In this document: positions 1 to 10,244 of the stretch, in pieces
Position numbering within the stretch: position 1 is the first letter of the stretch
Layout: every line of letters starts with the position of its first letter
From: Euphorbia lathyris
Taxonomy: Eukaryota; Streptophyta; Magnoliopsida; Malpighiales; Euphorbiaceae
Direction of reading: 5' to 3'
Assembly (NCBI RefSeq): GCF_963576675.1
Contig: NC_088910.1
Span: forward strand, 108,900,807-108,964,806
Length of the DNA stretch: 64,000 bases
Notes under the pieces: generated by a model
The model's database searches: none
What the model was told of the DNA's origin: nothing
The model's input: only the letters and a program-made list of their open reading frames with translations
Program-made: the position numbers and the translations under genes

Positions 1-1161
1 AGGGGGTGAATGGAACTACTGGATAAATTTAACCCTTTATAATTTTTTCTCACAATTTACTTCAATAGAACAAGACAAAGGCAAATTCTGAATCAGAGGC
101 AATCTTCATTTCCTAAGTTATACATATAAATGAAGCTTGATTCTGTTTCTGACCTTTCTTAAACAGAATGCAACTTAACTAAAGGAGCTTCTGTTATGAC
201 TTAAGGTTGTGCGATCTATTGTGTACAATAGTCGGAAGTGCTACTTAAATATTTTAACACAAAAGCAAGCAAATATCAGAAGACGTAAAGTAAAGGGTTA
301 GAGAGAAGTTGCTCAACGATTTATACTGGTTCGGCCTCCTGCCTATATCTAGTCCCCAGAATACCTTCTTTTGGGTTTTAATCCACTAGTGAACTCTTTC
401 AACAGGTAGAGCACAAACCTTTACAATAGACTCAGAGGCACTGTAAAGTACTGTCCTTTGCACATTACACTCAGCAATTTATCTACCTCTCAACCAATTC
501 ACTTATAACCGAAGTGAATAGAAGAGCTTCTAATCTTTTTATCTATTGATAAATTTGTTCTAATTTAGAACACAAAGTAAATTTTTACAAGCTATTACAC
601 GAATGAAAAACAGTGAATGTGTATGAGCTTTTTGCTTTTGCTTTTGGAACTTGAAAGATGATTCTCTTGATTTCAGCATTGATGATTAAGTCTAAATGAA
701 GCTTTTGTTGGGGCTTTTATAGTTAAGCATGGAGATAGGTCATTTTGAAATTCGAAAATATCGTTGGAGGGAAATGCTCCTTTTGTCGCTTTCACCCTCT
801 GATTCCAGTACAAAAGTTTACTGTTGAACTAACTTGTCCTTCTAGCTTCAGGAGACAACACACTTCTGATTTCTGCTGGAAGCCGTCTTCCGGTTTGCAC
901 AATTATGGTAAAGATTCCAAATTGTCCAGGGGGATAAGCAGCCTATTACTTGTACTTCTTTCCCGATATAGAGGTGCAATGTTAGTGTGAAGAGTCAAAG
1001 TTGATCTTCCTTGATTTCGTCTGATTCTTGTCTTCCGGATCAATTACTAAGCTTCTGGATTCTTCTAGTTATTGGGCCAGAGTTAAGTCTTGGGCTTTTA
1101 GTCCATCTCAAGGTCTTTCCTTGATTTTATTTCTTTCTCTTATTTAATCAAACACACTTAA
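1..1161 (-). mobile_element. Ty1/copia-type LTR fragment (truncated by window edge)
   Basis: No gene is supported here. The stretch around 307-500 (ACTGGTTCGGCCTCCTGCC, then an AGTCCCC block and a GGTAGAGCACAAACC block) is clearly related, though diverged, to 59040-59230 inside the LTR at 58734-61609, so both belong to one LTR family. The sequence is interrupted at 1161 by the Ty3 element and resumes at 10127, where an AT-rich stretch resembles the end of the other LTR near 61500. Minus-strand orientation is inferred from that relative, which has a polypurine-tract complement at its right side. The left end lies outside the window. The small open frame at 745-990 has no recognisable product. 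Confidence 0.5.
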
Positions 1162-1598
1162 TGATATAACCCGGGTTGAAAATCCAGATTCTCATATGGA
1201 GCGAATACGTCTACCAGATGGACCTGCTACTCGGGCACGTGCTAAGCAGTTTGAAGAGGAGCTCCAAACATATGTGGTGCAAATGTTAGATATGTCGGAC
1301 CAAATTGACAGAGATGGAATTCAAGAAGCTATAACTTTTTCATACCTCTCGGGTTATTCGGAAAGCGGACACATCAAAGAAACCGAACATGGACTAAACA
1401 AAACAAGCGGTGAAATTGAGTCAAAAATCACCATATGAATTTTAACCATTTGGATTTGTTGGGAAAATAAAATCAATTCAATATGAATTGATTTAATTAT
1501 TTCAATGGTTAAAATGACAATTTCAACACAATGTGAACCTAATCAATTCCATGAGAATTGAGTCTTGTTTTCTCATTTGCATTATTGTCAAATTATGT

Positions 1599-4401
1599 CA
1601 CTACAAGAAACTAGACTATTTATGACAATAATTGTTGTCACATAATCGTGAAAAGTTGTCACATAAATGTTTATGTGACAATAAGTGGTTGTCACGAGAA
1701 ACTCCGTTGCTAAAAGTTTTTGATAAATGTGATAATAAAATTTTGTCACAAATTTATTATTTTTTGTGATAATAAATATCTTGTCACATTAATGTTAATT
1801 TTTACAACTTTTATTGTAAGTAAAAATTAAAATGTTGTTACAAAAATAGTACGTTGTCACCTATTATCTTTTCATTTAAACTAAAATCACATTACAACTT
1901 TAGTTAGTTATCACTGAAAAAATTTATTTGCGACAATTATTATTGTCAGAAGGGGTAAATTTATAATAATACATTTTCATTGTAACAATTTGAATATTAG
2001 TTACACTTTCATTTATGTTATAACAATATAAATATTTAAAACTTTTAGTTATTACAATATCTAGTTGTCACCAACAAATTTCGATGAAAATATAGTTTGG
2101 TAAAATAAGATAATATATTTAAATAATATATTATTATATTCATTGAATTATAAATTATACATAAAAAATACAATACTTTATTGATTAATTTTGAATAGTA
2201 CAACAATCGAAACAAAATTATTAATTTACAACTGCTATTAAGCACAAACCTATCTCATTGAGTGTCCTAAAAGCCTATTCAAAAGAAACCAACCCCATTA
2301 ATGTAGTTAAAATCCTTCAAGCACGATAAGGCTCCTTAATTTCAGCAACAATGACCCTCAACACGATAACGTAGAGTGTTGTTCCATCCACTTGTAATTC
2401 TTTGAAGAAGCAAATGTCCTTCCTCGTGTGTTTAGAAATTAAGCTAAGGATTTATTGGTATCTAATCTGCACAATATACCCAAACAGTTCAATTCAATGC
2501 ACACATAGATGTAAAAACACAAAAATAACAGACCAATATTTTGGGAAAATAAAGCAGATGAGATATAGCAGAAACTGGTGATGCATAAGAATAATTACTT
2601 GCGTTCATATAATAAGATCGTTATTAGCGATTGCTAATTTTCTCAGCCTTTTCAGTATACAACCAGAAAATCAAAAGAAAAGTTTAATTGCAAAACCTGC
2701 GATATTAATATCACTGTTTTACCAAATACCCAACCTAAAAGAATGAAAGAGTTTCACCCTGGTAGATTAAACACTTACTGGAAGATAGAACGTCGCCGAT
2801 GAGTTCGTCCTTTTCCGGTGGAGAAGGTACAAGACTGTGAATGCGTTGCCCCGTGAGAAAGGAAAGGATCCGATGCGGTTCACTGCCGCGTGACAGAAGG
2901 TAGGCCTGCATATGTGGTTGCCGGAGGCACTACGTCTTTTGCTGGAAGTGCGACTTAGATCATGATTGAATGTTTTGTTTAGTTATGGCATACTAAGATG
3001 AGGTTTAGTGGGGAGTTATAGAACAAGTATAAACAAAACTGTTTTTGAAATAAATAAAAAAACCTTAAATAACTATTATGTATATATTTTTCTTAAATTG
3101 AAACAAATTTCGCATCCTGTTATTAATATTTAATATTAAATAAAAATTATAAGTAATAAAAATATTTGTATAGTAATTATATTTTTTTATATATAATTTT
3201 GGCTTAATACATCATTTGCCCCTTGAACTTGTCTAACAAGGTTGATTGGCCCCCTGAACTTACATAAAATGTTCAGTTAGCCCCCTGAACTTGCATAAAA
3301 TGTAATCAATTGATCACCCGATCGTAAAAAAGTAAGTTAAATGCGAAGATGTATTCCATGCATCTTAGAATGTTATTACATAATTAAAAAATAGATTAAA
3401 AAGGAAGTTATTGTTTGCTCAACTATACAACTTATCTTCTCTAATATTAGAATCGTATACTCCGATTTTGGTCGTTTTACTTTTTTTAAGTCTCGTGGAA
3501 TACATCTTCCGCATTTAACTTACTTTTTTACGACCAAGTGATCAATTGAGTACATTTTACGCAAGTTCAAGGGGCTAACTGAATATTTTATGCAAATTCA
3601 GGGGCTATCGCGAAACACTTTGAAAATTCAGGGGGCCAATCAACCTTTTTGGACAAGTTTAGGAGGCAAATGATGTATTAAGCCTATAATTTTTATTGAA
3701 ACTAAAAATATTAATACAAAAATCTAAAAAAAAAATAAAAATATTCAAGCTAACTTTTTTTATGACAACATTAAATTTATTGTCACATAATTAATAAGTA
3801 AATTGTGATAAATTTATTAAGTTGTAACAAAATTGAATTTTATGACAATTATGAATATATTGTCACGGTTTTTAAATAGTTAGTTACAACTATTAATTGT
3901 AATAAAAATATTTTAGTCACCAAAATTTTTTATTGTCATAAAATTAATAAATAATTTGTGACAATTATTGTAGATTGTTACACAATTAGATTTTACTACA
4001 ACTATAGATATATTGTCACATATTTTAATATATTTGTTACAACTATTAATCGTAACAAAAATATTTTAGTTACAAATAAAATTAATTGTTATAAAATAAA
4101 TAAAAAAATTGTGATGAATTTTTTTTAACTTGTCACAACATTAATGTTTATGATAATTATATGTGTTGTAAAATATTGGATATTTACCGTTACAATATTA
4201 ATTGTCACATAAATTTTTTAATTACAAGTAAAAAGTTATTGTTACAAAATTATTTACCTATTTATGATAATTTAAAAAATTTATCATAAAATTAATTTAT
4301 GTGATAATTAAAAAATTAATGTCACAAATAATAGCTTTTTTGTTACAACAATTTTTGTGATAATTAAATTGTTATCACAAATACTCTGATTTCTTGTAGT
4401 G
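1599..4401. mobile_element. Non-autonomous CACTA (En/Spm) transposon, TSD TGT
   Basis: Ends are the inverted pair CACTACAAGAAA (1599-1610) and TTTCTTGTAGTG (4390-4401). The 3-bp target duplication TGT (1596-1598, 4402-4404) is proven by the uninterrupted sequence AATTATGTGTATTG in the 3' LTR near 9720. Subterminal regions, about 1610-2080 and 3760-4390, are dense in TTGTCACA/TGTGACAA-like motifs in both orientations, the kind of array CACTA transposases bind. No transposase ORF is visible; the frames at 2045-2245 and 4308-4499 are AT-rich chance frames. 2240-3000 holds unrecognised internal sequence. Confidence 0.93.
3201..3684. mobile_element. Mutator-type MITE nested in the CACTA element, 9-bp TSD
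   Basis: A 484-bp foldback element. The ends are GGCTTAATACATCATTTGCC and its near-exact reverse complement, and the arms pair for well over 100 bp (left block 3201-3350, right block 3500-3684). It is flanked by the 9-bp direct repeat TATAATTTT (3192-3200 and 3685-3693), the duplication length typical of Mutator-like elements. It has no coding capacity. A decayed half copy of the same family lies near 26230-26400. Confidence 0.9.
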
Positions 4402-4800
4402 TGTGTATTGATTTTCTTTGTCTTAATGGTTTGACTAAATAAAGTACTTAAATGCCCTTGTATTATTATTGTTATCAAAGATATGTAAGGGCAATTCAAG
4501 TCATTGTTTGTATTTGCTTTACCTATTTAAAGGTGAGCTTTTTCATATGTAAGACACAAGTTTGATTTCAATAAAAATATTACTCTTAAGAGTTTGTGAG
4601 TGGTTTCTCTTGTGTTCTTTGGAGCACTACTTTGAACAATTCGGGATTAAATCCTTAATTGTTGGAGACTGGGATTGGGTCTTTACAACCTAGTTTTGTA
4701 AGGGTTCTTTTCTGTCCGACCCTGATTCGTTAGCTTTCCTAGGGATCAAATCTAGTTGTCGGGTTTTCGAGGCACTGTTCCTCGTGGGTTCACATCAGTT

Positions 4801-4813
4801 TGGTATCAGAGCC
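4801..4813 (+). promoter_or_regulatory. Primer binding site (initiator methionine tRNA)
   Basis: TGGTATCAGAGCC lies 3 bp after the end of the 5' LTR. It is the standard plant retrotransposon PBS complementary to the 3' end of initiator tRNA-Met and would prime minus-strand cDNA synthesis. Confidence 0.93.
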
Positions 4814-5530
4814 GAGCTCTAACTTTTCAGGTTTATCTATCCATAATATTATTCTTTGATATTTTATTTTATTTTCTTCTTTTTTTTTTAATTTTCTATT
4901 AGAAGTAAAAAGAAAAAAAATGAAATCATTGTTCTAATTTTGAGAAAAAAAAATCCATTGATAGTAAAAAAAAAAAAAAGGAAAAAAAATCAAAGCTTTT
5001 CTTACCCAGCATACACGTGAAGAACAACTCCTTTTCTAATATATTCATATTTATACCTATATATTGTTTTACATAGCAAGTTGCAGTTCCATATTCTCTC
5101 ATTAAAAAAAAGAAAAAAAAAATCTTACATAGTTAATACTTCGGTCGGGTTGATAAAACCATAATTTACAAAATTAATTTCAATTTTGTATTCTGTGAAT
5201 TTTTTTTGATTATTTTCTAACGTCAACATTATATTTTGGTTATCGAGTTGCTTATCTGCGTTCCGTTCATTGTTTAACGTTTTGCTTCTTAAGTTGTAAG
5301 GTTGAATTTTGGTTTTTGACTATTGGGATTCTAAAACTGAATTTGTTCGACTGAGTTCTTTAAAGAACACTATAAGAGAAATCGAGCGGTAAAAGGCATA
5401 GAGTGGTGAGCATATTAGAGAGAATAGCCCAAAAAAAAATTGAGCGAAACACCGAGTGAATCGTGAGTTTATATATATATATATATATATATTACTTGAT
5501 CTATTTGATTTTTTTTTTTTGCACAATAAT
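4814..5530 (+). other. Untranslated leader of the Ty3 element
   Basis: AT-rich leader between PBS and gag, with A-runs at 4910-4990 and 5105-5125, a (TA)n tract at 5470-5493 and a T-run just before the gag ATG. No ORF of note. It probably carries packaging signals, but none can be recognised by eye. Confidence 0.6.
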
Positions 5531-7018
5531 ATGGCAGACGATCAAGTGTTAACAATATTGAACCGCTTGATGGAACGTATGGACATCATGGAGGAAAATC
5601 ATCGAGTTGCTCTAGAAGCAAATCGAGTTGGTGGAGAAAACCGGCGTGATAATGAAGAAAGACTGAATAGACAGCGGGATGATAATGCTAGAGACGACAG
5701 GGGTCTTGGAAATGTAAAACTGATAATTCCCTCGTTCAATGGTAAAAGCGATCCCGAAGCTTACCTAGAATGGGAGAAAAAGATTGAACTCATATTCGAC
5801 TGTCATAATTATTCAGAGGAGAAGAAGGTGAGAGCAGCAGTAATTGAGTTCACGGATTATGCATTAGTCTGGTGGGATCAACTTGTCACCACGAGAACCA
5901 GATGTAGAGAGCCGCAAGTTGACACGTGGGATGAAATGAAAACTATTATGAGAAAGCGGTTTGTCCCTAATGACTACTATGAAGGTTTATATAGAAAATT
6001 GCAAGTCCTTCAACAAGGTTCAAAGAGTGTAGAGGCATATTTCAAGGAGATGGAGATAGCAATGTTGAGAGCCGATGTCGTTGAAGATCGAAGAGCTACT
6101 AAGTCTCGGTTTTTAGCTGGTCTTAATCGGGACATAGCTAATATTGTCGAGTTGCAACACTGTGTAGACGTGGAAGACATGGTACATGCAGCAAAGATAG
6201 TAGAACGACAACTCAAGGAGAGAAAGTATGACAAATCCTACATAGGAGGTTCATCATCTTCTAACTCTAATTGGAAGAACCGGTGGGGTAACCAGGAGAA
6301 AGGAAGCAGATTTCCTTCAAAGTTTGACAATGCCAAACACAAGTCAAACTCGGTTGACAAAAATAAGCAGAAGGGAGAAGAGAAACCGAGACCAAGCAAA
6401 CTTCAGTGTTTCAAATGTTTGGGATTCGGTCACATAGCGTCCGAATGCACAAATAGACGAGCCATGATCATGAGGCGTGGAGAAGTAGTCACTGACACTG
6501 AAAGTGAATGTGATGAGGCCGAAGAAGAAGACAAAGACTCTGAGGAGACGGAAGGCTTCACTAGAGCCGAACGAGGGGAGTCATTGATCGTCTTACGACT
6601 ATTGAATTCTCAAATGAAGATTGTCGAGGACAAGATACAACGGGAAAACATTTTCCACACTCGATGTCTCGTGCAAGGCAAGGAATATCAAGATGTCATG
6701 TCCGAGGAATTACCTGAAGGATTACCACCTATTCGGGGCATCGAACATCAGATCGACCTAGTACCTGGGGCAGTTATTCCTAACCGTCCAGCATACCGGT
6801 GTAATCCTGAGGAGACGAAGGAGTTACAACGTCAGGTGGATGAGTTACTTGCTAAGGGGTACGTGAGGGAGTCTATGAGCCCATGTGCCGTACCTGTGCT
6901 TCTTGTTCCAAAAAAAGACGGGAGTTGGAGAATGTGTGTTGATTGTCGAGCCGTCAACAACATTACGGTAAAATATCATCACTCTATTCCTAGGTTAGAT
7001 GATATGTTGGATGAATGA
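5531..7018 (+). pseudogene. gag plus N-terminal RT of the Ty3 polyprotein; protease absent; ends at an in-frame TGA
   Basis: Start chosen at ATG 5531 (MADDQV); the frame is open upstream only through (TA)n leader. After an acidic/basic coiled N-terminus comes the Ty3 gag core (about 5720-6230; motifs SDPEAYLEWE and VEAYFKEME), then a CCHC zinc knuckle CFKCLGFGHIASEC near 6406-6450. An acidic linker follows, and then, with no aspartic protease (no DTG/DSG triad), the text jumps directly into the pre-RT segment (EELPEGLPP, VPGAVIPNRPAYR) and RT motifs through VPKKDGSWRMCVDCRAVN. The frame stops at TGA 7016-7018, and the same frame continues immediately as RT. Deletion of the protease and linker is inferred from usual gag-PR-RT-RH-INT order. 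Capsid could be made, but polyprotein processing would need help in trans. Confidence 0.88.
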
Positions 7019-9568
7019 CATGGAGCTATTGTGTTTAGTAAGATAGATTTGAAAAGTGGATACCATCAGATTATGATGAAAGAAGGGGATGAATGGAAAA
7101 CAACATTTAAAACTAAACACGGATTGTATGAATGGCTCGTTATGCCTTTTGGTCTGACCAATGCACCGTCAACTTTTATGCGCTTAATGAATCATGTGTT
7201 GCATGCATTTATAGGCAAGTTTGTGGTGGTCTACTTTGATGACATATTGGTATATAGTAGGTCTTTAGAAGAGCATTTAGGTCACTTAAGGAGTGTTTTT
7301 GATGTGCTTAGAAAAGAACAATTATATGCTAACTTGTCTAAATGTTCCTTTTGCACAGACCAAATTATTTTCCTTGGTTATGTTGTGTCTGCTAAAGGAA
7401 TTAAGGTAGATGAGGAAAAGGTTAAGGCAATCCGCGATTGGCCTACACCTAGTAGTGTGTCTGAGGTGCGAAGCTTTCATGGCTTAGCATCATTCTACAG
7501 ACGATTTGTGAGGGACTTTAGCACTTTAGCTGCTCCCCTCACTGAGGTGATTAAAAAGACAGTAGGATTTTCATGGGGAATAGAACAGGAGAATGCTTTT
7601 AATATTTTGAAGGATAAATTATGTTCTGCTCCTGTGCTTGCATTACCTAACTTTGAGAAAGCATTTGAGATTGAATGTGATGCCTCCGGCATAGGTATTG
7701 GTGCTGTTTTGATGCAGGATAAAAGACCAATTGCTTTCTTTAGTGAGAAGTTGAGTGGGGCTGCACTTAATTACCCCACCTATGACAAAGAGTTATACGC
7801 TCTAGTGAGGGCGTTGGAAACATGGCAGCATTACCTTTGGCCTAAGGAGTTTGTTATTCATTCTGATCATGAGTCCCTAAAACACCTCAAGGGACAAGGT
7901 AAGTTGAATAGACGACATGCCCGGTGGATGGAGTTCATTGAGACTTTTCTATATACTATTCAATACAAGCAAGGTAAAGAAAATGTGGTGGCTGATGCAC
8001 TGTCGCGCAGGTATATTCTTTTAAGTTCCTTGAATACTAAGCTCTTGGGATTTACACATCTTAAGGAGTTGTATAAAGGTGATGTTGATTTTGGTGATAT
8101 GTATCTTGCATGCGGTAAGTCTGCGGTGGACAAATTCTATTTACTTGATGGCTTTTTATTCCGTGAAAATAGACTATGTGTGCCACAATGTTCATATCGA
8201 GAATTGCTTGTTCGGGAAGCCCACGATGGTGGACTGATGGGACATTTTGGGGTTCGTAAAACTTTAGATATTTTGCATGAACATTTCTTTTGGCCAAAGA
8301 TGCGTAGGGATGTCAACAGACTTTGTTCTAGGTGCATCGCTTGTAAAAAGGCTAAGTCTAAGGTTTTGTCCCAAGGTCTCTATACCCCGTTACCCGTGCC
8401 TACGGAACCCTGGGTAGATATTTCTATGGACTTTATTGTTGGGTTACCTAGGACAAAGAAAGGTCGTGATTCCATTTTTGTTGTGGTTGATAGGTTTAGT
8501 AAAATGGCACATTTCATTGCATGCAATAAAACCGATGATGCTACCAACGTTGCTGACCTTTTCTTTCGAGAGGTCATAAAGTTGCATGGAATACCAAAAA
8601 CTATAGTATCCGACCGAGATGCTAAATTTTTAAGTCATTTTTGGCGTGTTTTATGGAGTCGATTGGGTACTAAGCTTTTGTATTCTACTGCTTGTCATCC
8701 TCAAACGGATGGACAAACCGAGGTCGTTAATCGAACTCTTGGTCAAATTTTGCGTACTGTGGTTGGGAAAAATCTTAAGAATTGGGAAGAGTGTTTACTT
8801 ATGGTAGAATTTGCATATAATCGCAGTATTCACTCATCTACTTTGTTTTCACCATTTGAAGTTGTTTATGGTCTTAACCCTCTTACTCCTATGGATTTAC
8901 TACCTTTACATGTGGATGCCAGGTCTAGTACAGATGGCGTTAAGAAAGCAGAATTAGTGCAATCCATTCATGAGAAGGTTCGCAAGCACATTGAAGAAAA
9001 AAATAGACGGGTTGCTTCTAAAGTAAACCAACATCGTAAACGGGTTGTGTTTGCACCTGGTGATTTGGTGTGGGTGCATTTTCGAAAAGAGAGATTTCCA
9101 GGGCTTCGTAAAAATAAGCTTCAACCCCGAGGCGATGGTCCTTTTCGAGTTTTGGAGCGCGTTAATGACAACGCTTACAAAATTGATTTACCTGGTGAGT
9201 ATAATGTATCTGCTACTTTTAATGTTACTGATTTATCTTTTTATGATGCAGATTCTGATTCGAGGTCGAATCCTTCTGAAGAGGGAGGGAATGATATAAC
9301 CCGCGTTGAAAATCCGGATTCTCATATGGAGCGAATACGTCTACCAGATGGACCTGTTACTCGGGCACGTGCTAAGCAGTTTGAAGAGGAGCTCCAAACA
9401 TATGTGGTGCAAATGTTAGATATGTCGGACCAAATTGACACAGATGGAATTCTAGAAGCTATAACTTTTTCATACCTCTCGGGTTATTCGGAAAGCGGAC
9501 ACATCAAAGAAACCGAACATGGACTAAACAAAACAAGCGGTGAAATTGAGTCAAAAATCACCATATGA
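7019..9568 (+). pseudogene. RT-RNaseH-integrase part of the Ty3 polyprotein, running into the 3' LTR
   Basis: Continues in the frame of the upstream ORF after the single stop. [24 protein letters not shown] and the catalytic YFDD (about 7232-7243). RNase H: about 7670-8000 ([13 protein letters not shown], then [10 protein letters not shown]). Integrase: zinc-binding HHCC region near 8210-8350, catalytic core with D in DISMDF, D in VSDRDAKF and E in GQTEVVNRT, then the GDLVW C-terminal domain. The last 92 codons (from 9292) are encoded inside the 3' LTR and end at TGA 9566-9568. That tail ([15 protein letters not shown] region) has no canonical chromodomain I can see; it may be the CR-type tail of CRM elements (inference). 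Apart from the upstream stop, this segment is fully open over 2.5 kb. Confidence 0.92.
9278..9291 (+). promoter_or_regulatory. Polypurine tract of the Ty3 element
   Basis: GAAGAGGGAGGGAA directly abuts the 3' LTR start and would prime plus-strand cDNA. It is also translated, since the pol frame runs through it. Confidence 0.8.
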
Positions 9569-10121
9569 ATTTTAACCATTTGGATTTGTTGGGAAAATAA
9601 AATCAATTCAATATGAATTGATTTAATTATTTCAATGGTCAAAATGACAATTTCAACACAATGTGAACCTAATCAATTCCATGAGAATTGAGTCTTGTTT
9701 TCTCATTTGCATTATTGTCAAATTATGTGTATTGATTTTCTTTGTCTTAATGGTTTGACTAAATAAAGTACTTAAATGCCCTTGTATTATTATTGTTATC
9801 AAAGATATGTAAGGGCAATTCAAGTTATTGTTTGTATTTGCTTTACCTATTTAAAGGTGAGCTTTTTCATATGTAAGACACAAGTTTGATTTCAATAAAA
9901 ATATTACTCTTAAGAGTTTGTGAGTGGTTTCTCTTATGTTCTTTGGAGCACTACTTTGAACAATTCGGGATTAAATCCTTAATTGTTGGAGACTGGGATT
10001 GGGTCTTTACAACCTAGTTTTGTAAGGGTTCTTTTCTGTCCGACCCTGATTCGTTAGCTTTCCTAGGGATCAAATCTAGTTGTCGGGTTTTCGAGGCACT
10101 GTTCCTCGTGGGTTCGCATCA
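9292..10121 (+). repeat. 3' LTR of the Ty3 element (830 bp)
   Basis: Begins TGATATAACC and ends GGTTCGCATCA. It preserves the CACTA-free empty site near 9720. It encodes the C-terminal 92 codons of pol in its first 277 bp. A plausible TATA region is TATTTAAAGG near 9848. About 9 mismatches to the 5' LTR and no net length difference. Confidence 0.93.
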
Positions 10122-10244
10122 CTTAACAAACAATTAGTACAAAATCAATATTTAATTTCTATGTTTAAACTATTTATGAATATTAATTCTCTTATAATAT
10201 TTTTGTCAAGATCAAAATTCAGTGTAGAAATTGTGTTTCAACAT

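Larger units (their letters stand above)
1162..4797 (+). repeat. 5' LTR of the Ty3 element, split by a CACTA transposon
   Basis: 1162-1598 and 4402-4797 match 9292-10121 almost base for base. Visible differences from the 3' LTR include positions 1173, 1185, 1227, a few near 1310-1325 and several in the second half. It carries a second copy of the last 80 or so codons of the pol frame (1196-1438), which is part of the LTR and not a separate gene. The outer ends are TGATATAACC and GGTTCACATCA. Confidence 0.93.
1162..10121 (+). mobile_element. Full-length Ty3/gypsy LTR retrotransposon (chromovirus, CRM-like), target site duplication CTTAA
   Basis: The element starts TG and ends CA and is flanked by the 5-bp duplication CTTAA (1157-1161 and 10122-10126). 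Order: 5' LTR, initiator-Met tRNA PBS, leader, one gag-pol frame, purine tract, 3' LTR. Once the CACTA insertion and its 3-bp duplication are removed, the 5' LTR is 830 bp, exactly the length of the 3' LTR, and I count about 9 mismatches (near 1%), so the insertion is young. Domain order RT-RNaseH-integrase marks Ty3/gypsy. The integrase C-terminus (GDLVW...[16 protein letters not shown] style) and the coding extension into the LTR fit CRM chromoviruses; that lineage call is inference. The protease is missing and there is one internal stop, so the copy is not autonomous. Confidence 0.93.

Noticed and set aside
1196..1438. 80-codon open frame as a separate gene
   Set aside because: It is the 5' LTR copy of the C-terminal pol coding block that is translated from the 3' LTR at 9326-9568.
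8061..8577. Several minus-strand open frames opposite the integrase
   Set aside because: They are antisense shadows of a well-supported integrase frame, with no domains or codon structure of their own.
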